Below are positions 33,564 through 46,560 of a stretch of 64,000 nt of DNA, in pieces. Under the pieces are notes generated by a model that saw only the letters and a list, made by a program, of their open reading frames with translations, searched no databases and was not told the origin of the DNA. Numbering within the stretch: the stretch's first letter is position 1; the number at the start of each line of letters is the position of its first letter. Origin of the DNA: Talinum fruticosum (lineage: Eukaryota; Streptophyta; Magnoliopsida; Caryophyllales; Talinaceae); contig JAITYX010000087.1 in NCBI GenBank assembly GCA_021018815.1, positions 1 through 64,000 on the forward strand. Direction: 5' to 3'. Position numbers and translations under genes: made by a program.

Positions 33564-34851
33564 TTGCTTCAACATGAACTCAATAAGAGAATGATGATTT
33601 TACTTGTGGCATTGGGAGCACCATTATGTACTCAATATTATATGAAATACCTAATGAAGAGAAAGGTTAGAACGTCTATATGCTCTGGGTGGCAATTTGT
33701 CATTGAGGTGCTTAATACCCTTGGGGAAAGTTACAAGATGTTTAGAATGGAGCCACATGTATTTATTGGATCAGCAAAAATATTGGTGAATAATTATGGC
33801 TTACATCCAACGAGGACAATGAGCGCGGAGGAGGCTTTGGCTATGTTTCTTTGGACTTGTGCTCATGGACTCTCGAATCGTAATGTGCAATCTAGATTTA
33901 AGCATTCCGGAGAGACAATAAGTAGAAAATTTGACGAAGTTTCGAAGTCCTTAATTGCATTTTCTAGAGATACTATACACCCACCTGATCGTCAATTTGA
34001 AGACATTCCGGACAAAATTAGAGATGATTATCGATTTTGGCCACATTTCAAAGGTGCAATTGGAGCTATAGATGTACTCATATTCGTGCAATCATAATTC
34101 CAACAGAGAAAGAAATCCCCTACATAGGTAGAAAAGGATATGCAACACAAAATGTGATGGCAATATGTAATTTTGACATATTGTTTACTTTCGTTCAAAC
34201 GGGTTGGGAAGGATCTTCACATGACACACGTATCCTTACTACGACATTCGAAAAGTACAAGAATTCAAATATATTTCCACACCCTCCACAAGGTATGTGC
34301 TCTTTTATCAGTTCACATGCTTTAATATTACATTGTGCAATTTCTTAGATTACATTTATTAAGTTATTAATTTTTTTATAGGCAAGTATTATCTTGTAGA
34401 TGTTGGCTATCCAAACATGAAAGGATGTCTAGCACCTTTTAAGGGATCACAACATCGGTATCATCTACCTGATTTTAGACGTTTCAGCCAACCTTCGACG
34501 GGATATTATGAATTGTTTAATTATGCACATGCATCTCTTAGAAATGTTATTGAAAGAACATTTGGGGTGTGGAAGAATAGATGGAGAATATTATTCAACA
34601 TGCCAAGTTACAAATTTTCTACACAATGCAAAATTGTGGTTACAACCATGGCTCTTCATAATTATATTAGAAAATATGCCATTGAAGACGAAGAGTTCTA
34701 TAAGTGTGATCAAGATCCCAATTACATGCCTCTAATAGAAGGAGATAAGGAAGAGTTACAAAGCAATCAAACTGATTATTCACTAGAGCATGGCGGATCG
34801 TTGGATGATAACGATATAACTCTTTTCGCAATACAATTGCTAAATCTCTAA
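33564..34851 (+). pseudogene. Harbinger transposase (DDE_Tnp_4)
   Basis: Exon 1 runs to 34292, an 89-bp intron spans 34293-34381 (GT...AG), and exon 2 is 34382-34851. The N-terminal HTH-like part reads SAEEALAMFLWTCAHGLSNRNVQ, then ETISRKFDEV. The DDE core has GAIGAID (first Asp, about 34055-34073), YYLVDVGYPN (second Asp, about 34386-34415) and NVIERTFGVWKNRWRIL (Glu, about 34540-34590). A one-base loss immediately after the first Asp codon (about 34072) shifts the frame, and the downstream frame 34037-34292 is open. Apart from that single shift the gene looks intact and of normal length (about 400 residues). The true start is uncertain: the first in-frame ATG is 33591. The enzyme excises and inserts the element at TWA targets. 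Confidence 0.88.
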
Positions 34852-35292
34852 TGATTGGAAAATAATTGGCCTTTTTCATATTTTCACGGCAACAAAATTG
34901 AAGTAGATTATTTTATAACATTTTTGTATTGAATAATTGATATTTTATTTTAATTAGTTAAATGTTTTTATTTTTAATTTTATGCCTGCTCAAATTTTGT
35001 TATTACAAAGAAAAATGAACAATGTCTTGCTCTAACAAATAAATAAATATTATCTTATAAAAAAGAAATAAATATTAAATAATAATTAGAATGCAAATAA
35101 AAAAAATAAAACAATATCAAATTATACTATCATAAACAGTGTAGATAAAATTAGGCCAAACAACTTATTATTCAAAAATATTTTTATATAAACTAGGCCA
35201 AACATTCCATAACATTTTCAAAAACTACTTTTAGAAAAACTGTTTTTGAAAAACAAAAACAGTTTTTTATAAATTAGGCAAACAACACCTTA

Positions 35293-35692
35293 GTAGCATT
35301 AATCTTTTATTAATTTAATTTATTATTTAATTTATAAAACAGTTGAATATTTCTTCTTGACTTTTTCGTTTAACAATATACTATGATTTTTAATGCTAAA
35401 ACTTATAGTGATTTTTTCTTTACATTAAATTAGTTTTTATATTTTTAAACATAAATTTCTACCACTAATTATTGATAAGTTACATGACTATAATAATATA
35501 CTAATTATTTGTTAATGTTCAACTTATGAAAATTTTTTGTTGTTTCTACGTTTAAATTATTTCTTTGTTAAATTTTCATATTTTAAAAAAATAATATTCT
35601 ATTACTAATTTATAGTATATAAATTTAAAATACTAACATATATAACAACTTATGTTTTTCTTTAAAATTTATAAATATCTATTAATTAATTT
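35293..35692. other. AT-rich sequence between Harbinger and a LINE
   Basis: About 85% A+T, with no ORF, RNA gene or repeat tip recognised. Confidence 0.6.
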
Positions 35693-38345
35693 TTTTTGGT
35701 GAAAGGTTAGTGGCTTTCATTTAGCTTTGAACTCAAACATGTACATATACACTTGGGCATATCCCGATTCATGTCTTACTTTTCATTCTTTATATCTGTT
35801 AACTATAGCTCTACCATATTTCCTTGCTAGAATCTATGCCTCCTGCTTTTCATGAGCAAAAACTCTATTGTTGCTCTCCTTCCAACAACTATAGTCATCG
35901 ACTAAAATGCATGATCTAATCATGCCTTTTTTCTATTACCAGTTGCATCCATTATTTCCTTCTACCGGACCCCTCCCCCAAGTGACTTCTATTTGCACCC
36001 ATTGAGCATGTTCAACCAAGATTGTTTGGCTAACATATTTTGAGTATTGACACTCAAAAAATAGATGTTGATGTATTTCCTCTTCCTAATTACAGAGTAC
36101 ACATTCGGGCTCACTGCAATCCCTATCCTTGCTAGTCTATCCTTTGTTATTAGCTTTTGGTGTTGAGCTAGCTAGAGGATAAAAGTGCATTTAAGGATCT
36201 TGGCTTCCCCATACTAGCTTGAACCACTTTACTTTCAGCCCCTTGTTTCTTAGGTGCTCACACCCTTGCTTAGTAGTTTACAGTTTGCTATTAGTTGGTA
36301 GCCATAATGATTTGTTTGTGTCAACTCCTACAAGTATACTATCTCTCACCTTAAGAAGATTTTTCCAGTACTAAATGGAGTTTGACATAGGCTTATTGCA
36401 TCACCATATTATATCCTACTTTATATAAAATTGGTGAGCCCACCAAACCCAAAGGTTGTCCTCCTTCCGTGCTACTACCCATATCAATTTAAATACCATT
36501 GCATTATTTCTTATGCTACTATCATGTATCCCCATGCTCTCTCTTCTCTAGGTAGGCAAAGTGTGGACCATATAATAGGAGTTATCTTCCTCTCACTATT
36601 TCCACTCCATAAGAATTTTCTATAAATGACATTGACCTCTTTGATCATAGCCTTAGGTATGATAAACATTTGGAACCAATATATGAACATACTTAGTAAA
36701 ACTGAATTGATTAGTAGAATTTTTTCTAGCATATGAAAGTCTTTTCATAGGTCACGATCTTAACGTAGTAGTTATCTTACTCACTAGTGCCTGGCAGTCA
36801 TTTTTATTTAGCCTTTGGGATTTCATAGGTACACCTAAGTACCTAAATGGCGGTTCTCCACTTGTATACCATGTTGCCTGAGTTAGGAACCTTTATTCAC
36901 TGTCACAAACCCTAGTCAACATAATTTGTGATTTATCTATATTGGCTTCCAATCTTGATGCCTCTGAAAAATGCAGGAAAATAGATTGTATGGATCTTAT
37001 GGTATGTAAATCAACTTTGCAAAATAGTAATAAATCATCAACAAAGTTTAGTAAGCTCAATTTCATCTTCTTGCAGCCTGGATGAAAGTTGAATTCTTTT
37101 GTTGTGTAGCTATTATAAGAGTTCTAGATAAATATTCCATCACAAGCACAAAGATAAGGGGGACATAGGATCCCTTTGCCTTAGCTCTCTCCTACTATGG
37201 AAATACCCATGTAAATTCTCGTTAAGCTGAATTGAGAAGCTTAGAGTAGTTATGAAAATCATTATAATTTGCACAAACTTGAAAGGGAATCCATAACCAA
37301 GTAACAACTCCTCTATGAACCTCCAATTGATTGAGTCATATGCCTTTGTTAGATCTACCTTCAACATGCATCTAGGGGATATACTCTTCCTTTTGTAGCA
37401 TCTTAATAAATCTTCACGAATCAGTACATTATGTAACATGGATCTTCTAGCAACAAAAGCCCCTTAAGCTTGATCTACCATTGCAATCATAAAATTCTTT
37501 TTCTATTGCATATTATCTTAGTAATGCATTTGTATAGGGTGTTACAATAAGAAATGGGTCTTAGGCCAACTGGTCCGATAGGGTTTTCAACCTTAGGTAC
37601 CATAGCTAACACAGTAACATTGATTCACTTTAGTAGCTTACCAGTTTGGAAGAAATCCCTTGTTGCATTGCATATATCTTATGCAACTATATCTCAGCTG
37701 GCTTTGAAGAATCCACTTCGTATCCATTTAGCCCAGAGCTTTTTGTATAATAAATGCTGGACATGGCTACTTTGACTTCCTCACTTGTAATTGGTGCTAA
37801 TATTATCCTTTGTTGTTCTAGTTGTAGATAGGTACCTTGCGACATTACCTCAAATGACACCTTTTGTTTAACTTTTTTGATCAAGAAATTTGGATAAATA
37901 CTCCACTAATAACCCCCAAACATAATTTGGTTCATACACCAAAGAACCTACTCGGGTTCTCCATTGCTTTTACACCTGAGTTATACTGCTTATTGGCCAA
38001 CCAAGCAAAGAAATAAGTAGTGTTTTTATCTCCCCTTTTAACCAATTTTCTTTGGTTTTCTAGAGTAAATGTTTTTAGGCTGACACATTATTTTGTAGCA
38101 TTGTACAACTTCAATCTCAACTTGGTACAAGTCTTCATCTAATGGATTAGCATGTATGGCGTCCCGTGCTTTATCCATCCTTGCTTTGACCTCCTACATC
38201 TTCCTATGAATGCCCCCAAGTTGCTATTGATTTAGGCTTTGCATTGGCTCCTTTAACTCATGTAATTTCCTAACCACTTTGAACATTGCGGTTCCCTTAC
38301 GGTTCTTGGACCAGGTTTCCAGTACAATCTGCTTGAACCTTGGAC
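35693..38345 (-). mobile_element. LINE (L1-type) ORF2 remnant, minus strand
   Basis: Reading leftward: a Lys/Arg-rich pre-RT segment (FKVVRKLHELKEPMQSLN, about 38270); SPRCMLKVDLTKAYDSINW and YGFPFKFVQIIM (frame 37439-37140), the RT palm; a run SFSIQLNENLHGYFHSRREL; the thumb segment LINSVLLSMFIYWFQMFIIP and YRKFLWSG (frame 36732-36511); and a zinc-finger-like PECVLCN...HLFFECQYS (about 36090-36030). The 3' end is an A-rich tail (T-rich at 35692-35700 on +). Dense frameshifts and stops make it dead. The 5' end abuts gypsy gag sequence. Confidence 0.85.
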
Positions 38346-40520
38346 TCATTGTAAAATTTTGAAAAAGTCTCATGCCTAATCCTCAAGCATATTTAGAAAA
38401 CCACTTTGGCAAATGGATTCAATCATAGTCCGTGTTTGTTGATCAAGACCCCCATATGCAATTTCACACAAACGAGACAATTGAAGACCGTGATGAGGGC
38501 ATTGGGTCAAAAGATGGTTAAACTTTCAAAGTATTTTTTAAAAAGACTACGAAGGTTTGCTCTTGGAGAGTCTTAGTCACCCTAGACGGGGGTGAATAGG
38601 GTGATGAGAAAATTTTAACAAACTTAGAAACTTTAAGCTTGAAAGTAATGAACAAGACAATATGAGTCTAGATTGAACTCGGAAAAGTGTAACTCAAAGA
38701 TAAGTGGAAACCCTCTTGGAACAGAAAACCACGGACGAGTGCTAGTCCAAGCACCAAGTCAAATCCACTATTTTGAATCCATAAAATACACCGGATCGAC
38801 TCAACCAGAATTGCTCCCTTAGACAATTCCTTACAGAGTTTTCCTAGACTCGAAATTCCCTTATCCGATCTAGTACTTCCTAACCGATGTGACGTTTACG
38901 AGTTAATTACAATTGAGCTGAGTTAACCTTAACAGTTCAGTCAAGGGACCTTACTCGAAAGTAAGAAGAGTATGTAACCGACTACAAGACTTTACAACTC
39001 AAAAAATATGAATTACAAGTTGGGAGTTGTAAATAGAAGAATGAGTATGAAAACAATGACTTTTGCTTAAGTAATGTGTTTCAACAATAGTTCTAGCAAT
39101 CTTTAAGTCTAGCGAAGTGGCTTCTATTTATAGATGACCAAGCAGATTAGCCATTATGACTGAATTCTTAATAGAAGTCCACCTTGACCGTCGTAACGGT
39201 TTTGTGAGTCACTCGAAAAGATCCGTTGAGATGTGAACGTTATGCAACGGCTCTTGGCTCCTAAAGTTGCTCCGGTCAGTGGTAATGTCCGAAAAGTAAG
39301 GTGGAAACCACCATTGAGCTTAGCATTGAAGTTTTTCAGTTTTGGAAACAGACAACCACGACACGGCGTCCGAGCCTTGTTCGAAGTAGATAAGCCTTGT
39401 CTGTTGGTGATTGACAACTTGAAGCCGGTTACTTTTGTAATTCAAAAATGAGATAATCTCGTTTAGATAACCTACAAAAGTAAACCATTTTGTTTCTCAA
39501 AGTATAAAATACTTTGTCCAAGATTAGGCACGAGATAATAACTTAATTAAGACAATTAAGTGCATTATTATCTTAGGCCTAGAAGAGTGGAATTTTTAAG
39601 TATAATATTCATTATACTCAAATTCCATCAGATCGATCCTAATACAAATCAAGTTATAAGAGTGAAAACATCGGAGTATAAAGACTTGATCCGGATAAAT
39701 AACTCTCAAACAAACAAACCGACTTAGAAATAGGAATTAATATCGTAATTCACTTTGCTTTGAAATATACGATCGAACTCGGATAGAAAGTGTTAGAGAG
39801 ATTATTTGAACATGCGATAAATTTGAGTGATGTCCGAGTGACTCGAAACATCAATGCAAGAAGATAATAAAAAATGTGTTTTCCGAGTCGATCAAAAATG
39901 AATGAAAACTTATACAAGAGTTTCTATAACACTCGGAATGACTCGTAATCAAAACTTAGTAGGGATGAGGTTTGTACACGAGTGTTTATGTTGTACTCAA
40001 AATGATCTAGATTCAAAGTCCGAGTCTCCAAACGCTTTTTCTTATTGCATGAAGTAATTAATCTCATTCCTAAATCGGGCGATTTTTTTGTTTAGAAATA
40101 CTTTCGAAAGAACAATCATCCCATGTAGTAACGGAAGAGGCGGAAAGGCTATACATCCAATTCTTTTCCATGTCTCTCAAGGCTAAATGAACAAATCTTA
40201 GCCTCATAATATTAGTTGAGACTTTATTGGAATTTACCATTTGAGACACTTCCTCAAACTCTCTATCCTAGAAAAGTGGGAACATTTGTATGTATAGGGG
40301 CCGAAGAACAAATTGAGTTCCATCTTGCGAGTCCGGGCTATTAAAATTAGAAGGAAGGGTGGACCTTGGTGGATAGAAGATATCATTAAGAATCCTACAA
40401 GGTTGAAACTCTTGGTCAATCTCGGGGCTAACCATGTCTTGGTCAAATGGGAGTAGGGATTTGGTTCCCTCGACACTTCGATTAATCTACCACGGTTTGG
40501 GTCCTAAAACCAAACACTCA
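38346..40520 (-). pseudogene. Ty3/gypsy gag fragment, split by a SIRE solo LTR
   Basis: On the minus strand, frame pieces from about 40475 read PRSTLPSNF and LRPLYIQMFP. They are followed by FEEVSQMVNSNKVSTNIMRL and LALRDMEKNWMYSLSASSV (about 40245-40110), the conserved retrotransposon gag (PF03732-type) core. The sequence stops at the solo LTR (40030) and resumes past it at 38549 with CEIAYGGLDQQTRTMIESIC (about 38480-38420). That is the next conserved gag block, showing the LTR landed inside this gag. The gag ends against the LINE at about 38345. No pol is present. Confidence 0.75.
38550..40030 (-). repeat. Solo LTR of the SIRE family, inverted
   Basis: The reverse complement matches the 1.59-kb SIRE LTRs along its length, for example TCTATAAATAGAAGCC at about 39133-39118 and GTCACCCTAGA at 38576-38586 on +. 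Its tips are mutated (CGAAGG and GTCTCCA instead of TGAAGG and GTCTTCA). The 5-bp flanks (GACTA / AACGC) differ, so either the duplication has decayed or unequal recombination removed one side. It is about 110 bp shorter than the intact LTRs. Confidence 0.88.
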
Positions 40521-42279
40521 TCCAACACAAGAACAACGGTCCATTTTTTTTATTTTCATATTATTTTTTCAAAAGCAAAGTAACAAAAAGATGTAAATAT
40601 ACACTTTTCAATCAAGAATAGGTGGTAACCGAAAAATTTGTTCGATTGCAATTCAAGTCTTTAAAAGTATCGTCCTTAGGTATGGAATGAAGTCTCCAAT
40701 AATTTTAATTGAATAAATTTTTAAAAGTAAACTACCAACATAATAAACAAGGAACACTAAAACTAAAAATCAAACTAACAATTAAACTATTCTAATGGTG
40801 ATCAAAGCCATTAAGGGTTACAACAAACCAGATTTCATCCTCGAAAGTGATCACCCAATACAACAACTACCTAATAACTAACAACACTCCTAATAGCCAT
40901 ATTAAAGAAAACAATGAAAGGAAAGAGACTAATGGCATGTTTGGTTGAATATAACCAAAGTGGTAATGCAATCAAAGTGGATATAGTCATTGTATTACCA
41001 TATTTGGTTACAATTTTGTAATACAATCAAAATTACATTATATCACATTAACCTCTACCTACAACTTATAACCTAGAGCATTAGAGCTCCTTACTGTTAA
41101 AAGAATGGGTCCATACACATATGAAAGAAGAAAAAGAATTTTATTTTTTTCCCTTGTAATTTCGCATGTGTTTTTAAAAGCCAAAATTAACTCAAGAAAA
41201 ATAACTAGTGTAAACTGAAAAATCAAGGTAAAGTTTAAGACATTGTATTGGCAGAAATAGAAATGATAGGTATGAGGATGTATATGGAAATTAAGGTACA
41301 TGTTTAAGTGTGACATTGAAAAATGAAAAATTTTATGTTGATTTTTATAACTAAATTTTTTTGTTGGAGAAAAATTAGTTTTTCATCCACCCACAAATTG
41401 AATTGACAAGTTAAATGATTAAATAAGAGAAATTTTTTACCATGGTGAAAGAAACAAATTACATTATACAAGAATTGAAATATTACATTATTTCTTTTGA
41501 AAGAGCACCAGAAAATTAAATGCTACAATTCGGCTTACTAAACCAAAGCCGATAAGTATATATAGGCATATTTCCCAATCACGGACACTATATCCTTTTT
41601 TGTTTAGTGCTCCACATCGTGTTATCAGCCATACTCCAGTATACCTACAAAAGGTAAGAGATCAAGGCAAAGCATATCAAGAAATCATCTTCAATTCTGA
41701 TCTTAATTTTAGGGAAAGAAGTGAAATATTATCGTTACATATGGCTCAATGCTCTTAAGTTTGTTTATGTTGAATTATTTTAATTTTTTCATAGCTACTG
41801 CATGTACTATAGAACCTATTTTCTATCTAATGTTTATCTTAGTATAGATTGCATCTTATAAGAACCATCAAATGTGAAACTTGTGGGACTTCATTATTGT
41901 GACCAGAATTGAAATTTTGCTAGGTGGATGAAAATAGCTTTTCCTTTTCCCATGTTCAATACTTTTTCTTTTTGAAGATGACCTAGTTTAGTGGCTGCAT
42001 CTTTCTGGCAACATCTTGGTGAATGATTGAATTGAAAAGGGGAAGGGAAAAAGGGTAAGGTAAGTTGATAGAAAAAGGGTAAGGTAGAAGGAAATTCCCA
42101 CAGTTCTCTGCTAGCCAGCCTGTGTTCTTACCCTATGTATACTAATTGAACTTCTTTCCAGTCATATACACGATGGTTGTTTTACAAATAATCCTCCTTG
42201 ATAAGTTCATTTTACTAATTCATACATCAAGAAGACAAGAACCACCACCACCACTATCTATTGAAAATCGTATTTATCA
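40521..42279. other. Intergenic sequence with retroelement leader and a MITE-like piece
   Basis: 40560-40820 resembles the region upstream of gypsy gag (minus strand), with no ORF. 40930-41050 holds a hairpin TTTGGTT / AACCAAA (40940-40959) and repeated TTTGGTT phrases, possibly a miniature Harbinger-type remnant. 41060-42280 is AT-rich with no gene seen. Confidence 0.4.
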
Positions 42280-42479
42280 AATGATAATATCTTATTAGCA
42301 AATTATATTTTGAGATAATCTTGTAATTATATTATTTTTTTGTTTAGGAAGTTGTATAGTTCTCTACTTGTATGTTTGTTATCTTTTCCTAAATTCTCAT
42401 TGTAATTATCTAGTATAAATATAATGATCATGGCTAGGGTGAGGGCCACCCAAATATGTTTTTACATGGTATCAAAGCC

Positions 42480-43640
42480 TAAGTTCATTTAGGAAAATTT
42501 CATCTCTGAATCCAATAAGAGTCAAGGCGAGGAGGATAAGCCAAAATCAACAATTGAGTTCAATCCCAATTATTTGAATTCACCTTGTTTGTTACCAAGC
42601 TCAGATCATCCGGGGTACATCATCAACCCTGTGATCTTACTATGGAAATGTGTCTCAATTAGTGATCAATGCACTAAAATCCACTAAAAAATTTCAATTT
42701 GTGAATGAAAAAATAACAAAACTAATGGAAGGTTCTATTGAAGAAGATGCATGGAAAAAAGTGAACTCCATGGTTGCAACTTAGCTATTTAATGTGAATT
42801 ACAAAAAATTTATAATTCCGTGACATATATAGCCACAGGGAGTGCTATTTGGACAAATATAGAGGAACACTACTAGCAAGGTATTATTATTCTTGTTCAT
42901 CAAATCAAGTAAGACATTACTCTCGTTAGTCAAGGAGACCTCTCGGTAACAGAATATTTTACCAAACTGAAGGAACTCTAGGACGAGATAGACACATACC
43001 TAAAGTTACCCTTTTGGACCTGTGAAGGTGTAAAAGTGTTCGACAAACATCTTAAGGACGAGGAGACACATAAGTTTCTAATGAGCCTCATTTCCACCAA
43101 AGATGATACCGTTCGATCTAACATTCTTCAATTAGAACCCTTGCTAAATTTGAACAAGGTGTTTGTTGCCATCACTCACAAAGAACGACAATGCTCCTTT
43201 ACTCAAGAGAAAACACCAAAACCGCTCATAGAGGAAACAACTCTCAAAGTGACTATTTCCGACAAATCGAAGCCTAGAACAAGACCAAAGTGCTCTCACT
43301 ATCAAAGATTGGGGCATGAGAGGAATTAGTGTTCTTAATTATTGGGATAACCTCCTAATTGGGGCAACCATAAACCAAATTGAGATGGAAAAAATCAACC
43401 CAGTTGGAGTGACAATCGATAAACTGGTTATAGCACTAGGAGAGGTGATGGACAGAGCTAGAATGGTGGATATAGTGGTGCCGTGGTGGTGGATAGATTA
43501 ATCGAGCGAAGTCTTTCGCCATGTCTTCGGCAAGGTATTTACCAACGTTGCAATAGGGGAAAAAGACAATGGCACGCCAAAGGAGATTGGGCTGAATGGC
43601 GATGGTAATTTGCATGGGTTGTCTTCCATTCAAATTGATA
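42480..43640 (+). pseudogene. gag remnant of copia element C
   Basis: Follows the primer site. Recognisable pieces are KKFQFVNEKITK (about 42690-42725); AYFTKLKELXDEI-like text around 42950-42995; and the frame 43036-43329, which includes MSLISTKDDTVRSNILQLEPL and ends CSHYQRLGHERN, a decayed CCHC knuckle (the expected second Cys is Tyr). This is a UBN2-type Gag. Multiple stops make it non-functional. Confidence 0.65.
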
Positions 43641-46560
43641 ACCTATTTTCTCTCTTCAAAGAAAGGGAAAAACAAGAAAAAATAAGTGATAAGGTCTTTA
43701 ATTATGGACTGCTTGTCTTTGTACTTGATGCAGAGGCATCTCATCACATGACACTTCACCCCAAAGTTATTTTTAACAAATATTATATTCCTAACCTCTT
43801 TTATGTGACTATACTTAATGGTCATTCAACATTTGTCACCGAAGTTGAAATGGTCAAAGTTAACTTGGAAATAATATTGGGTGGCGTGGTTCATATACAG
43901 ATTTTGCTTGTAACCTTATCCTTATTGCAAAACATAACAACGATTGAAATTATTATGCTGGTCACAATGCTAATTATTATTTTAATTAGGACCTTACCTC
44001 GAAATAGCTATTGGAGCATGCATATGATTTAAGGAATGGGATTTATCACACGCATTTACAACCAAGAAAAGTGACAATTCAACTCCGTAGCATCAACATC
44101 TTGGACACCCATCCATTGGTAGCTTATCCTTGTTATCCGACATTTGAGGTTTTAATTTGAATAATGAGTTGTCAAATGGTTACAATGTTTGTGATATGGC
44201 CAAACAAACTCTGGTTAATATCCCATTAAGTGATTCTAGAGGAGATAGACCTTTTTCTTTGATTTATTGTGATTTGTGGGAAAATATTGTATTCTTTCTC
44301 TTATTGGATGTCACTATTTTCTATGCATTGTGAATGATTTCAGTCATGTTGTGTGGGGTTTTCTCTTGAAAGACAAGACTGAGACGTGTAAGAAAATTAT
44401 AAATTTTTGCAACATGGTTAAGACCTAGTTTACGTTTACTATTTAGTAATGGGTAAGAAGTGATAATGGGAGAGAATTCACTAAGAGGGAGTTGAAAATA
44501 TTATTTGGATCATTTGTGAAACTTCTATTATGGATACACCCCAACAAAATAGTAAGTTTGAATAAAAACAAATTCGACATTTATTTAATGTGGCTTCAGT
44601 CCTTAGATTTCAGGCTTGACTTCCTATCACTCTTTGGGATAAGTGTGTTCTTGTTTCCACACATTTAATTAATAGGACTCCCACCAAGGTCAACCATTAC
44701 AAAACCTCATATGAGGTCCTATTTGGAGCCCTTCCTTATTTCGTTTATGATCATGATTAGAACCATGATAAGTTTAATTCTCAATTTTAAAAAATATCTT
44801 TATGGGGTATCCATATGGTTAAAAGGGATGATGTGTGTATGAATTAGAGATGAGGCATATATTTACTTCTCGAGATGTGATTTATTATGGAGATTTCTTC
44901 CCATATGTTAAGCCCAATCACCATATTTTGCATTTTCTACCCAACCCATTTTTAAAACCCAATGCCACTCCTTTCTGTGATCCATTTTGTCATTACCCCT
45001 TAAGAGCCCTTCACTTCACCTAATTTATCTCCTTCACCAATCCATCTTCCTAAAATATAGATTTAACCCCACCAACCCAATCCCCTTTGCGCATGTCTCC
45101 AAGACAGATCGACATCCCAGCCCAACCCATTCCATTGCCATGCACACCTACCCAGCTTGATCTCAACCCAGCCCAAAACAACATGCTTCTGCTCTTTAAT
45201 CAAGCCACATATAACTTTCCTTTCCTAGTTACATCTAGCACCTTACCAGCCTCCAGTGTCTCGCCCAACAGTCCACCTTCCTAGCTCACCACTAGTCAGG
45301 ACTATGTATGTAATGTTGTTCACCCCTCCTTGTTACCACTTCCTGATGCTTCTTTAGGAACTTCTCACCCTTTATCCCATTTTATTGTGTATGATAAATT
45401 TTCACCTCCTTACTATGCATTTGTAGTCGCATTCACTTCTCATGAAGAACCAAAATATTTTTCTCAAGCCATTAAAGATAAGAATTTGCATAAGGATATG
45501 GCTTGTAGAATTTCTTCTTTGGAGGAGAATAATACTTGGGAACTTACTATGTTACCTTTCCACAAAAAGGTTCTTGGTTGTAAATGGGTCTACTTGGGTT
45601 AAGTTTCATGCTGATGGCACCGTGGAATAATTCAAAGCTCATCTTGTTATATTGGCTAATACACAAATGGAAGGGGAGGACTTTACTTGAGACTTTTTCT
45701 CTTGTTGCCAAATGGAAATTGTTCACACATTGTTGACACTTATAGTGGCACGAGGATGAGACCTTCATAAAATGGATGTCAATATTGCCTTTCTACATGG
45801 TAACTTAGACTTGAGATTTATATGAAACCTCTTTATGGCTTCAAAACTTCTAAATCAAATTTGGTATGTCGTCCTCGCAAATCCCTTGATGGTTTTCGCA
45901 AACCATCTCATCAATGGTTTTTTAAGTTTGTTTCCACTCCAACAACTTACAACTTTCACCAATATCCTTTAGATCACTCCTTGTTTACTTATGATAAAGA
46001 TGGTGTTTTCTTAGAACTTCTTATCTAATGTAAAGTCCGGTCCTTACCGGTAATAGTTCTTGTCATTATCATGATTTTAAAACATATCCGCACCATCGGT
46101 TTAAACCCAAAGATCTTGGACCTTTTAAGTATTTTTGGTATTGAGGTTGTTCGGTCTCCAACATGTCTTTTTTTTTTTTTGGTCGGCATAAGTATATATT
46201 GGACATTTGCTCTAAGACGGGAATGCGTGGTGCTAAACCTAGTGCGATTCCTATGAAGCGACAACACAAGCTCTCTATGGACTATGGAGATCTTATTCCG
46301 GATCCTGCCTAGTATAGGCACCTCATTGGCCATCTCATTTATCTCATCTATTACTCGACCTGAAATGAACTACTTTGTCACATACTTAGTCAATTTATGC
46401 ATGATTTGCATCGAGAACACTGGGACACCTCCATGCACTTACTACGGTTCTTGAAATCCTCTCTAAGCCAAGGCATCTTGTTTCCTAATTCTAGTGACTT
46501 ACGACTTTGTGTCTACTGTGACTCGATCCACTAGTTGTTCTACGACACGACTGTCGGTTG
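43641..46560 (+). pseudogene. pol remnant (PR-INT-RT-RH) of copia element C
   Basis: Protease: FVLDAEASHHMTLHPK (about 43717-43765), where the family has D-T-G, so the active site is lost. Integrase: DTPQQN (about 44535) and HLINRTPTKVNHYKTSYEVL (about 44665-44725). A Pro-rich linker spans 44940-45300. RT: TWELTMLPFHKKVLGCKWVY (about 45535-45595) and KPLYGFKTSKS (about 45823-45855). The catalytic YVDD region is lost near 46025-46060. RNase H: LCVYCDSDPLVV-like text at about 46505-46550, where the sequence stops. Stops and frameshifts are frequent throughout, consistent with an old insertion. Confidence 0.75.

Larger units (their letters stand above)
28738..35289 (+). mobile_element. PIF/Harbinger DNA transposon, full length (6552 bp)
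   Basis: TTA target duplications at 28735-28737 and 35290-35292. Imperfect terminal repeats share TGTTTGGCCTA (right copy TGTTTGCCTA), and subterminal AGGCCAAAC motifs occur at both ends. The element carries the two genes expected for an autonomous Harbinger: a Myb/SANT-like DNA-binding ORF (about 31511-32800) and a DDE transposase (33564-34851). About 2.7 kb of non-coding leader precedes the first ORF, with CT-rich stretches (29020-29210) and a short duplication (CCACCGATAATTTGTAGATA, at 29244 and 29285). Confidence 0.9.
42280..46560 (+). mobile_element. Decayed Ty1/copia retrotransposon, element C (3' LTR missing)
   Basis: An LTR-like end with TATAAATATA (about 42413) finishes in ACA at 42466 and is followed at once by primer site TGGTATCAAAGCC (42467-42479), a good tRNA-Met match. 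gag, protease, integrase, RT and RNase H remnants follow in copia order to about 46560. No downstream LTR is found. The left LTR boundary is not certain. Confidence 0.75.

Noticed and set aside
38570..40030. ORF 39154-39451 on either strand as a gene
   Set aside because: It lies wholly in the solo LTR and matches non-coding parts of the other SIRE LTRs.
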